A DNA stretch of 64,000 bases from CP2-2F sp034436355 (lineage in GTDB: Bacteria; Chloroflexota; Anaerolineae; Aggregatilineales; UBA2796), in NCBI GenBank assembly GCA_034436355.1, contig DAOTVQ010000040.1, forward strand, positions 62,001 through 126,000, given 5' to 3'. The position numbers and the translations under genes were made by a program. Positions 56,775 to 64,000 of the stretch are shown here, one piece after another. Position 1 is the first letter of the stretch, and each line of letters begins with the position of its first letter. The notes beneath the pieces are model-generated. The model did no database searches. It saw nothing but the letters and a program-made list of their open reading frames with translations, and was not told where the DNA came from.

Positions 56775-59690
56775 ATGCCTAAATCACCTCTTTCTTTGCG
56801 TGTGCTGAATGCACGCGCTGTTGCCGCGTTGATTGAAGCCACGCCCGAAGGCTTTTTCCATATCAACCAACTCAATGATGCGCGCTTGGGTGCGGGCGAC
56901 CGTGCCGCCGCGGCTGAGGCTGCGCTGCAAGAAGGCAGTGTTGCCCGCGAAGGTGAATACCTCTATGACCCAACACGGCTGACTGCGGAACAAGTGCGCG
57001 CCTATGCAATGCTCTATGACGGTGCGCTGCCCACCCTAAAAGGCGATGGCACCGCCGCAGTGCGTCCGCTACGCGAATGCATTGCACAGCGCGAACCGCG
57101 CATAGACTTGCTTGGAATGCCTGAATGCCGCCGCCTGTTGGCAATGTTCAACAATACGCCCGGCTATTTGCCCATCAGCCAACTGTCCAGCACACCCAGC
57201 GATGAAGTGGCGCTGCGCCTGCTGCTGTCTGCCAATTTGCTCAAGCAGATGGATGATTACGTCTTTGAGCCACTGCGAATCACGCGCCCAAGCCTCGAAG
57301 TAATCTTTGAGCGCCATCTGTGGCAAAAGGTGCGGCAAGAGATACTGACGTTGGTCTCTGAACAGAACGGGCAAACCATGCTGCGCCCCGATTTGGTGGA
57401 GCGCTATGGCATGAAAACTGTGCAGCGTGTGGTCGAGAGTGGCAACCTTATCCCGTTCACCGTCAAAACGCCTTTTGGCGATACGGTTTGGCTGCGCCTT
57501 GCAGAGGCAGATGAGCAGGCTGCCCTTGCCGCTGCCGAGGACGCTGTGCTGCCCAAAGACGAAGATTGGCAGGCTGCCCTTGATCACTGTGGCGACATAC
57601 TGCGCCAACGCGGACACGATGGCGAGACGCGCCGCGAGAAAGTCTTGGCACGCTCTTATTCGCTCTCGGCTGCCTCGAAAAAGCTAGGCATCCGTGCCGA
57701 GACGCTCCAAAATGCCATCGGCGCACATCTGATCAGGTCGTTCGTTGATCCCGAAGGGCAGACGCGCCTGAGTGCGGCGGAAGTGGCAGCCATTCTCGAA
57801 GATCACACGCTCTTTCAGGCGGTGGAGGATCAAGAGATCATCGCTGTGCGCGATCTGCTGATCCTCTTTGGCGACCAAGAGCCGCAGACAAGCATCTTGC
57901 GCGACACCCTACGGAAACTTCGCAAGGATTCCGCCAGCCGCGTGCGCTGGGGGCAAATCCGCGAGAGCCTGTGGGACTCACCGATCAGCCTGCACACCTT
58001 CCGTGAGCAGTTCCGTGAGGCGCGCAGCACATGGCAAACGCGCCAAGAAGAAAAACGTCTGGCTGAAAAGCAGCGCCGTGCCGAAGAACGGCAGCGCGTG
58101 CGCCAACGCCAAGAGGAAGAACGCCGCCAGCACGAGGAACTGCGCGCACGCCTGCTGGCAGCCTTTCCCACATGGCAGCACGCCGGGCGCGCTGATCAAT
58201 TGGTGCAACTGCACATCGGACCGACCAACAGCGGCAAGACGCATCAGGCGTTAGAGGCGCTCAGCACAGCTGGCACAGGCTGGTATCTGGCACCGCTGCG
58301 CCTGCTTGCCTTCGAAGTCTTTGATCGCCTCAATCGGCGTGGCGTGCGCTGCAACCTGCTGACCGGTGAGGAATACATCGCGGTGGATGGCGCAACCATC
58401 ACGGCGGCAACTATCGAGATGTTCAATCCGCAGCGCAGCGGCGATTGTGTGGTGATTGACGAGGCGCACATGCTCGCCGATCCTGACCGCGGCTGGGCAT
58501 GGACTCGTGCGCTAATGGAATGCCGTGCGCCTGAAATCCGCGTGATTGCACCGCCGTTCGCACAGACGCTCATTGAGCGCCTGACGGCAGCCGCGCTCAT
58601 CCCAACCCAAGTGGTTAGGCACGAGCGCCTCTCGCCGCTGCAAGTTGCTCACCAGCCGTGGTCGCTTGATGACTTGCCGCCGCGCACAATCTTGGTCGCC
58701 TTCTCGCGGCGCATGGTGCTGCGTTTGAAGACAGAGCTAGAGCGCAGCCAACGCCGAGTCTCAGTTATCTACGGCAATTTGCCGCCGGAAGTGCGCCGTA
58801 AGCAAGCCGACCGTTTCGCCGAAGGGCAAACCGAGATTTGCATCGCCACTGACGCCGTCGGTATGGGCTTAAATTTGCCCGCCGATTACGTCTGCTTCTT
58901 TGAGATCGAGAAGTTTGATGGGCATTCTGTGCGTCCGCTGAACGCGCAGGAAGTTCACCAGATTGCCGGGCGTGCCGGGCGCTACGGACTCTCGCAAGCA
59001 GGTGTGGTCGGCGCTACGACACGCACCAACCTGAAAGCACTGCGCCGCCTGATGGAGACAACGCCACCAGAGCTGGATCGCGCCCGTGTTGCGCCTGTGC
59101 TGGAAGACCTTGAGCTAATTCCCGGCAATTTGGCGCGTCGTTTGGCACGCTGGCGCGAGCTGCAATCCATCCCCGATTCGCTGCGCGATGTGGTGGAACC
59201 TGCCGACATTGATGAGCGCATCGCCCTCGCTGCCCTGCTCAGCGACCGCGAGATCGATCAGCTTGGCTTGGCAGCCGCCGTGCAGTTGGTGAATGCACCC
59301 ACCCGCGAGAGCAGCCGTCAATATTGGTATGGCTGCACCCGCGCTATCCTCAACAAGCAAGCGATGCCACTGCCCGCCGAGCCGCCCATGACCATTGAGG
59401 ACGACCGCGACTTAGAGGCAACTGAGCAGGCAATCAGCTGTGCCGATATTTACTTGTGGCTTTCTTGCCGCCAAGAGTTTGCCGAGTTTGCGACGGATGA
59501 GCCATGGCTGCGCGCCTTGCGTGCCGAATGGTCTATGAGCATTGATGCCGCCTTGCTGCACCGCTTGGATACTGCCAGCCGCTGCATTAATTGCCGCCGT
59601 AAGCTCCCCTTGAATCACCGTTATACGCTGTGTGATGAGTGCTACGCCAACAACCGCACCCGTTGGCGCTCTGCGAGGGCTTTCCGATGA
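56775..59690 (+). CDS. Suv3-like DEAD/DEAH-box helicase with N-terminal HTH-like modules
   Basis: A 971-residue protein. The helicase core spans about 475-760: GPTNSGKT (482-489), PLRLLAFEVFDR, LTGEE, DEAH (562-565), the ATDAVGMGLNLP block (691-702) and QIAGRAGR (729-736). This set matches Suv3/SUPV3L1, an RNA helicase of mitochondria and some bacteria. The first 420 residues are unusual: two similar 90-residue winged-helix-like units (FFHINQLND and YLPISQLSS) and a MerR-like HTH at about 295-340. A coiled-coil linker (416-460) follows. The C-terminus has a four-Cys zinc ribbon at 937-956. Confidence 0.85.
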   Translation: MPKSPLSLRVLNARAVAALIEATPEGFFHINQLNDARLGAGDRAAAAEAALQEGSVAREGEYLYDPTRLTAEQVRAYAMLYDGALPTLKGDGTAAVRPLRECIAQREPRIDLLGMPECRRLLAMFNNTPGYLPISQLSSTPSDEVALRLLLSANLLKQMDDYVFEPLRITRPSLEVIFERHLWQKVRQEILTLVSEQNGQTMLRPDLVERYGMKTVQRVVESGNLIPFTVKTPFGDTVWLRLAEADEQAALAAAEDAVLPKDEDWQAALDHCGDILRQRGHDGETRREKVLARSYSLSAASKKLGIRAETLQNAIGAHLIRSFVDPEGQTRLSAAEVAAILEDHTLFQAVEDQEIIAVRDLLILFGDQEPQTSILRDTLRKLRKDSASRVRWGQIRESLWDSPISLHTFREQFREARSTWQTRQEEKRLAEKQRRAEERQRVRQRQEEERRQHEELRARLLAAFPTWQHAGRADQLVQLHIGPTNSGKTHQALEALSTAGTGWYLAPLRLLAFEVFDRLNRRGVRCNLLTGEEYIAVDGATITAATIEMFNPQRSGDCVVIDEAHMLADPDRGWAWTRALMECRAPEIRVIAPPFAQTLIERLTAAALIPTQVVRHERLSPLQVAHQPWSLDDLPPRTILVAFSRRMVLRLKTELERSQRRVSVIYGNLPPEVRRKQADRFAEGQTEICIATDAVGMGLNLPADYVCFFEIEKFDGHSVRPLNAQEVHQIAGRAGRYGLSQAGVVGATTRTNLKALRRLMETTPPELDRARVAPVLEDLELIPGNLARRLARWRELQSIPDSLRDVVEPADIDERIALAALLSDREIDQLGLAAAVQLVNAPTRESSRQYWYGCTRAILNKQAMPLPAEPPMTIEDDRDLEATEQAISCADIYLWLSCRQEFAEFATDEPWLRALRAEWSMSIDAALLHRLDTASRCINCRRKLPLNHRYTLCDECYANNRTRWRSARAFR

Positions 59691-60298
59691 AAAGATTAAC
59701 CGTTGTGTTGCTTGGCGCACTGCTGCTGGTTGCCTGTGCGCCCACCGCACCGACAGCCATCCCAACCGCCACCACCTCACCTTTCCCTGAGGGCGTGCGC
59801 CCACTTGATCCGCCAGTGGCGCTGCCCAACTTCAGTCTGATCGATCAAACCGGTAACCCGTATGGACTGGAGGACTTCCTAGATCACTGGACGGTGGTCA
59901 GTTTTGGCTTTGTCAACTGCCCTGATGTTTGCCCGATCACGCTTGCTAACTTCACATTGGTGAAGCGTGCGCTTGGTGAAAAGGCAGAGCAAGTCACCTT
60001 CATGTTTGTAAGCGTGGATGGCGCACGGGATACGCCTGAAGTGTTGGGCAAACACCTTGCTTTGTTCGATCCCGCGTTCGTTGGGCTAACGGGTGATGAT
60101 AACGCGGTGCGCCCGATGACTCAGGCGTTCGGCGTGCGCTATGAGATCGTGAAGCCTGAAGGCACTGAGGCGGATTATTTGGTCAACCACACAGCCTCTG
60201 CCTTCTTGGTGAATCCGAAAGGTGAGCTACAGCGCATTTACAGCTACGGCACTGATCCTGAGGTGATCGCGGCTGATCTGCGAACGTTACTGCCCTAG
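59687..60298 (+). CDS. SCO1/SenC-family copper chaperone lipoprotein
   Basis: A 203-residue lipoprotein: signal peptide ending LVAC with lipid-modified Cys17, a Pro/Thr linker, and a thioredoxin-like fold. Copper ligands are Cys78 and Cys82 (NCPDVC) and His168 (VNHTASAF). Family members deliver copper to the CuA site of cytochrome c oxidase. Its ATG shares ATGA with the helicase stop. No oxidase gene is in the window. Its stop overlaps that of the convergent transferase gene. Confidence 0.92.
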   Translation: MKRLTVVLLGALLLVACAPTAPTAIPTATTSPFPEGVRPLDPPVALPNFSLIDQTGNPYGLEDFLDHWTVVSFGFVNCPDVCPITLANFTLVKRALGEKAEQVTFMFVSVDGARDTPEVLGKHLALFDPAFVGLTGDDNAVRPMTQAFGVRYEIVKPEGTEADYLVNHTASAFLVNPKGELQRIYSYGTDPEVIAADLRTLLP

Positions 60299-61368
60299 GG
60301 CTGCTCAAGGTGGCGTTCTGGCTCAGGCGCGCTCAGGCGGCTGCGGCGCGCCACCAACATAAAGCCGACAAACGCGATGCCGAACAGCACCAACAGGGCA
60401 ATCAGCTTAAACTGGCGGCTGGTGGTCATCAGCGCCAGCGCGCCAAATGTGGCGCAAAAGGCATAGTAGATCAGGGTGAAGGCACGTGGCGAGAGCAAGC
60501 CAGCATCCAGCACGCGGAAATGCAAATGCCCACGATCACCCACCATCGGATTTTTGCCCTCTAAGGCGCGCCGTGCCGCCTGCCACGCCAGATCGAGCAG
60601 CGGCAAGCCCATCACCAATAGAATAGTCGCCATTTTTGCGCCGCCGATGATGCTCAGCGCACCGATCACAAAGCCTAAATAGACCGCGCCGCTGCCCATG
60701 AAGATCCGCGCCGGGTGCCAATTGAAGATCAGGAAGCCGATCAGCGTGCCGATCAGCGCCACTGGCAGCAAACTCACGCTGAGCTGATTCTCGCGCAGCG
60801 TGTGCAGAAAGAGCAAGCCTGCTGCGATCAGGTTCACGCCGCCGGCAAGCCCATCCACACCATCCAGAAAGTTGACGGTGTTCATCATCAGCAGCAGCCA
60901 AAAGAGGCTGATAATCACGGTCACGATGTAGGGGAAGGCGCCAACTGTCTCGCCCGTGATCGGATTATTGAAGCGCTCGATGAAGATCAGGCAGGCAATG
61001 GCAATACCTGCCGCCGCAAGCTGCCCGATAAGCTGTGCGCTGGGCGGCAGATCAAACTTGTCATCAAGCAAGCCCACTACAAAGATCAGCGTGCCGCCTA
61101 GCAGCAAGCCCAGCAAGCGAATCGCCTCATTTGGATCGGCGCGCTCGACAGGCAGGCTTTGCGCCACCAAAATGCTGAGCGTAAAAGCCGCCCACAGTGG
61201 CAACGCGCCTAGCTTTGGAATAGCGCCGTGATGTTTGCGACGCGAGTCGGGCTTGGCAAGGATGCCCAGTGCAGGCGCCAGGCGGCGTGCCAGCCATGTC
61301 AGCATCAGCGAGAGCGCCAACGCCATGCCAAAGGTTAGCCCAACCGAAAGCCAATAGGATGTCATCAT
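60295..61368 (-). CDS. TagO/WecA-like undecaprenyl-phosphate sugar-phosphate transferase
   Basis: A 357-residue protein of the MraY superfamily, with about ten or eleven membrane helices. The family moves a sugar phosphate onto undecaprenyl phosphate to start polymer synthesis. Signature loops: PDSRRKHHGAIPKLGA, GLLDDKFDL (Asp pair), NTVNFLDGVDGLAGG, HPARIFMGSGAVYLGF and GDRGHLHFRVL. This points to the GlcNAc-1-phosphate (TagO/WecA) branch. It likely primes the surface polymer built by the glycosyltransferases earlier in the window. It lies downstream of dnaN behind a terminator. Confidence 0.9.
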   Translation of the reverse strand: MMTSYWLSVGLTFGMALALSLMLTWLARRLAPALGILAKPDSRRKHHGAIPKLGALPLWAAFTLSILVAQSLPVERADPNEAIRLLGLLLGGTLIFVVGLLDDKFDLPPSAQLIGQLAAAGIAIACLIFIERFNNPITGETVGAFPYIVTVIISLFWLLLMMNTVNFLDGVDGLAGGVNLIAAGLLFLHTLRENQLSVSLLPVALIGTLIGFLIFNWHPARIFMGSGAVYLGFVIGALSIIGGAKMATILLVMGLPLLDLAWQAARRALEGKNPMVGDRGHLHFRVLDAGLLSPRAFTLIYYAFCATFGALALMTTSRQFKLIALLVLFGIAFVGFMLVARRSRLSAPEPERHLEQP

Positions 61369-61423
61369 CGCACGGCGCCCGCCATTTCTCCACTATTTGC
61401 GCCTAACCTTACCGCATTTGGCA

Positions 61424-61465
61424 CAAAAAAACGACAGGGTAGCTTGCGCGTGCTGCCCTGTCGTT
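61424..61465 (-). terminator. rho-independent terminator downstream of dnaN
   Basis: On the minus strand the arms are 61465-61452 and 61443-61430. They read AACGACAGGGCAGC and GCTACCCTGTCGTT, with one mismatch. The stem is followed by seven T residues (the A run at 61425-61431 on plus). It is the clearest intrinsic terminator in the window and separates dnaN from the TagO/WecA-like gene. Confidence 0.88.
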
Positions 61466-61483
61466 CGATGACTCTGTTGTGCG

Positions 61484-62611
61484 CTACCGCACGCTCATCG
61501 GCATCACGATGTAGACGAAATTACTATCCGTGCTGCCGTCATCTTGCAATGGGCGCACCACACCGGGCGCGTTGGTGCTATTCGTCTCCAGCAGAACGCG
61601 GTCGGTCTCAATCACGTTCAGCACGTCAATCAGATAGCGCACATTGAAGGCGATCTCCATGGCATTGCCCGCCACTTCTGCCGCCACGCGCTCGCTGCCG
61701 CTGCCGCCTGCTTGTGCTTGTGCGCTCACGGTCACTTCGCCTTCGGTGGCAATCTTGAAGCGTGTTGTGCCGTTGGCATCGCGGGCGAAAATTTCGGCGC
61801 GTTTGCAGGCAGCCAGAAAATCGGGAATTTCTAGGCGCGTGGAAGTGCTAGCGGTTTTAGGGATCAACTGCTCCACATCAGGGAACTTACCGTCAATTAA
61901 CTGTGAGACGACATCTACGTTGTTGTGGTGGAACATCACCTGATTACGCCCCTCCAAGACCGAGATGTAGACAATGCCATCTTCACTGCGGATGATGCGG
62001 CTCACCTCGCTGAGGGTGGTTGCTGGGATGAGCAGCGGCGAGGGCGGCTTGCTCACGGCGCGCTCTAGCTCCGCATGGCGCATTGCCATGCGGTAGCCAT
62101 CGGCTGCCACCATCGAGAAGCGGCTGCCTTCAAAGCGCGTCAGAACGCCCATCAGCACTGGGCGGTTATCTTCGCGGGCAGCCGCAAAGACCACCTGATC
62201 GATCAAGGTGCGGAGGGTGGCGGCTGGCACTTCGACGCCGCTATCCGCCTCTGCCTCTGGAATGTTCGGGAAATCGCTGGCTTTGGTGGTCGGCAATTCC
62301 CAAGAACTGCCGTTGCAGTGCAGCTTGAGCTTATTCCCTTCAAGGTGAAGGTCTATTTGTTGGGCGGGCAGGCTTTTCACCAGATCAGTCAGCAAGCGTG
62401 CTGGCACTGTTGTTTCGCCTTCCACGTCCACTTGTGCGCCAAGCCGCGCAGTGATGGCTAACTCTAGATTGGTGGCAGAGAGCTTCAGGCGTCCATCTTC
62501 GGTGGCGATCAGGACGTTGCTCAAAATTGGCATAGAGGGGCGGTTGGCGACAGCGCGTGCAATTGTATCCAAGCCTTTTGCCAGATGTTCTTGCAGAACC
62601 GATACCTGCAT
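61484..62611 (-). CDS. dnaN: DNA polymerase III beta subunit (sliding clamp)
   Basis: A 375-residue sliding clamp that tethers polymerase to DNA. The fold and length are normal for three repeated domains. Landmarks: AVANRPSMPILSNVLI near the N-terminus, FAAAREDNRPVLMGV, VAADGYRMAMRHAE, GKFPDVEQLIP, and the C-terminal YIVMPMSVR. It is not next to dnaA or recF, which are outside the window and 21 kb away respectively. Confidence 0.97.
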   Translation of the reverse strand: MQVSVLQEHLAKGLDTIARAVANRPSMPILSNVLIATEDGRLKLSATNLELAITARLGAQVDVEGETTVPARLLTDLVKSLPAQQIDLHLEGNKLKLHCNGSSWELPTTKASDFPNIPEAEADSGVEVPAATLRTLIDQVVFAAAREDNRPVLMGVLTRFEGSRFSMVAADGYRMAMRHAELERAVSKPPSPLLIPATTLSEVSRIIRSEDGIVYISVLEGRNQVMFHHNNVDVVSQLIDGKFPDVEQLIPKTASTSTRLEIPDFLAACKRAEIFARDANGTTRFKIATEGEVTVSAQAQAGGSGSERVAAEVAGNAMEIAFNVRYLIDVLNVIETDRVLLETNSTNAPGVVRPLQDDGSTDSNFVYIVMPMSVR

Positions 62612-62661
62612 GGTGAATTGCTACCTCAAATAGAATAGGTGTTCTCTTAACCAGATTAGCA

Positions 62662-62667
62662 AGTATA
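62662..62667 (-). promoter_or_regulatory. candidate -10 box for dnaN
   Basis: Reading leftward, TATACT lies about 50 bases before the dnaN ATG, in the 150-base gap after glutamate synthase. No clear -35. A GAGG about 12 bases before the ATG is the only ribosome site candidate. Confidence 0.3.
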
Positions 62668-62708
62668 GCGCACTTTTGGCGGATAGAGAAGCGGCAATCG
62701 GCAGAGAA

Positions 62709-62736
62709 GTCCCCGTCTCACAGGCGGGACGGGGAC
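62709..62736 (-). terminator. hairpin downstream of glutamate synthase
   Basis: GTCCCCGTC (62709-62717) pairs perfectly with GACGGGGAC (62728-62736) around a ten-base loop. It lies 26 bases past the stop of the leftward glutamate synthase gene. The T tract is weak (TTCTCT on minus). Confidence 0.65.
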
Positions 62737-62761
62737 AGTTTGCTCAGGGGCGGGTGATCCT

Positions 62762-64000
62762 TTACTCTGTGGCAATCGTCTGATCGACCTGCTGATTGGC
62801 AGGCACGATTTTCACAAATTCCTTCTCCCAACGGCTCATGATCTCGTCAATGCGGCGTGCCTCGGCGTGTTGGTTGCTATCACTGAGTGCTTCGCGGTAG
62901 CCGCACAGCAGATCGTGCAAATTGCTGGCATCGCTGGCATCCACCGCCGCAATTTTCACATTAGCGCCTTGCGCCAAACGCCGCTTAAGCGCCGCCGCAT
63001 CAAAGCCGAGTTCAGGGCGCAGCCGCACGTAGACCACGCCGCCCGTCATGCCGCTGCAAATCCACGGCCCCGGATCACCCAACACCACCACGCGTCCTGC
63101 CGTCATATACTCAAAGGCAAAGCCCTTGATATTGGCACGGCTGGCGATGAAGCCCTGATCATCGCGCAGTTTTTCAGTTAGTTCACCACCAATGACCAGA
63201 TCAGCACCGGAAAGGCGCACACCAGCGCGGCTATCGGCGTTGCCCTGCACAAAGAACTGCCCGCGTTGCGCGCCATAGGCAAAACTCTTGCCCACGCTGC
63301 CGCCCACGCGCACACCCTTCGTATTCATGCCCTTCAGCACTGCCACACGCCCGCCGATGGCACACTTGCCCAGCCCATCTTGTGTGCCGCCTTCCACCAC
63401 CACCTCGACGCCCGCGCCGTGAAAAGCTGCCAAGCCATTGCCCGGCACCGTCGAGCCGTTGAAGTTCAGTTTGATGACGTGTGGACGCTCGCCATTCTGC
63501 CGAAAGACCTCGCGCCCGGCGATGCTACGCCCATTTTCAAAGCCATAGCGGCGCACCAAAGCGCCCACCAAGTGTGTGCCAACAGCGCGATCAATGCTCA
63601 TCGCCTCAGTGTCTTCATAGTTGATCACGTCCTCGCCCTGTTCAATCGCCTCGACCACCATCTCGCTGATCACTTCGGTGAGATGATTGCGCGGGCGGCG
63701 CAGCGCACGCCCAACCGTGCGTTGGCTGCTTGGGCGCTCTGGGCGCGGCGCAACTTGCAGCAGTGGCATCATGTCCAATTGTTCTAGCAGGCGCACTTGT
63801 TGCAGCAGGTCGGCGCGCCCAACCAAATCTTGCAGGCGCGTAAAGCCCAGCCGTGCTGTGATCTCTTGCGCTTCTTGCCCGATAGCGGTGAACAACTGCA
63901 CCAACTGATCAACAGCATCCTCGTAGATTTGTGGTTCAAAGGCCTTCAGCCCATGTGCTATTGCCTGCTCCTTCGTCTCAACTTGGGTGGCAATGCCAAC
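62762..64000 (-). CDS. gltB: glutamate synthase large subunit, C-terminal part (cut by window end)
   Basis: The frame is open to base 64000, so only the last 412 residues are visible; an apparent TTG at 63904 is internal. The first visible residues VGIATQVE are the conserved block after the [3Fe-4S] cysteines of GltB. Then come the GXGXG beta-helix domain (GEDVINYEDTEAMSIDRAVG, NGLAAFHGAGVEVVVEGGTQDG, GGRVAVLKGMNTKGVRVGGSVG) and the C-terminal helix. GltB joins ammonia from glutamine to 2-oxoglutarate. Whether a separate GltD follows cannot be seen. Confidence 0.9.
   Translation of the reverse strand, partial: VGIATQVETKEQAIAHGLKAFEPQIYEDAVDQLVQLFTAIGQEAQEITARLGFTRLQDLVGRADLLQQVRLLEQLDMMPLLQVAPRPERPSSQRTVGRALRRPRNHLTEVISEMVVEAIEQGEDVINYEDTEAMSIDRAVGTHLVGALVRRYGFENGRSIAGREVFRQNGERPHVIKLNFNGSTVPGNGLAAFHGAGVEVVVEGGTQDGLGKCAIGGRVAVLKGMNTKGVRVGGSVGKSFAYGAQRGQFFVQGNADSRAGVRLSGADLVIGGELTEKLRDDQGFIASRANIKGFAFEYMTAGRVVVLGDPGPWICSGMTGGVVYVRLRPELGFDAAALKRRLAQGANVKIAAVDASDASNLHDLLCGYREALSDSNQHAEARRIDEIMSRWEKEFVKIVPANQQVDQTIATE

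Overview
The window is gene-dense bacterial chromosome with GC judged by eye in the high fifties. It has ATG/GTG/TTG starts, many 4-bp ATGA-type overlaps and no gap above 300 bases. I see no tRNA, rRNA, insertion sequence, phage gene or CRISPR array. The mix suggests a Chloroflexota (Anaerolineae-like) chromosome: exported proteins with low-complexity Pro/Thr linkers, several L,D-transpeptidases, Hanks-type kinase signalling, NamZ-type muropeptide recycling, a TagO/WecA-type enzyme and bacterial DnaN/RecF. This is an inference from gene content; no phylogenetic marker was tested.

Layout. 1-4.4 kb: end of an L,D-transpeptidase, a small unknown, a prepilin-peptidase-like protease, a cytochrome P450, an unknown and a split ThrE-type exporter. 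5.2-17.4 kb: surface polysaccharide region with two membrane proteins, Wzz-like protein, BY-kinase-like ATPase and nucleotidyltransferase behind a strong promoter, a large secreted subtilase, and four GT4 glycosyltransferases. 17.4-22.8 kb: exported pullulanase, a subtilase without signal peptide, and an HpcH/HpaI aldolase. 22.8-27.3 kb: two overlapping SF1 helicase-like genes. 27.4-31.8 kb: ATP-grasp-like protein, R2-like ligand-binding oxidase, serine hydrolase and NamZ. 31.9-40.5 kb: PA14/SH3 protein, M23 peptidase, atypical histidine kinase, HDAC-like deacetylase, ABC ATPase, Rieske protein, TusA-like protein, a membrane-anchored unknown and RecF.

40.6-64 kb: exported DUF11-repeat protein sharing its C-terminal cassette with the subtilase, YgjP-like metallopeptidase, two L,D-transpeptidases, a GT-C membrane protein, SerA, a PspC/LiaF-like pair, a 2-hydroxyacid dehydrogenase lacking the usual catalytic Arg, a Ser/Thr kinase fused to a response regulator, several small unknowns, a CoiA-like zinc protein, a Suv3-like helicase, SCO1, a TagO/WecA-like transferase, DnaN and the C-terminal part of glutamate synthase.

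The dominant theme is the cell envelope: polysaccharide building (glycosyltransferases, Wzz, kinase, nucleotidyltransferase, TagO), peptidoglycan cross-linking, cleavage and recycling (three L,D-transpeptidases, M23, SH3 protein, NamZ plus hydrolase), and large secreted enzymes. The least ordinary items are the kinase/response-regulator fusion, the helicase with N-terminal HTH-like modules beside a CoiA-like protein, the SF1 pair with one degenerate partner, the R2lox with both cross-link residues, the histidine kinase whose phosphoacceptor is Thr, and the C-terminal cassette with terminator shared by two unrelated exported proteins.
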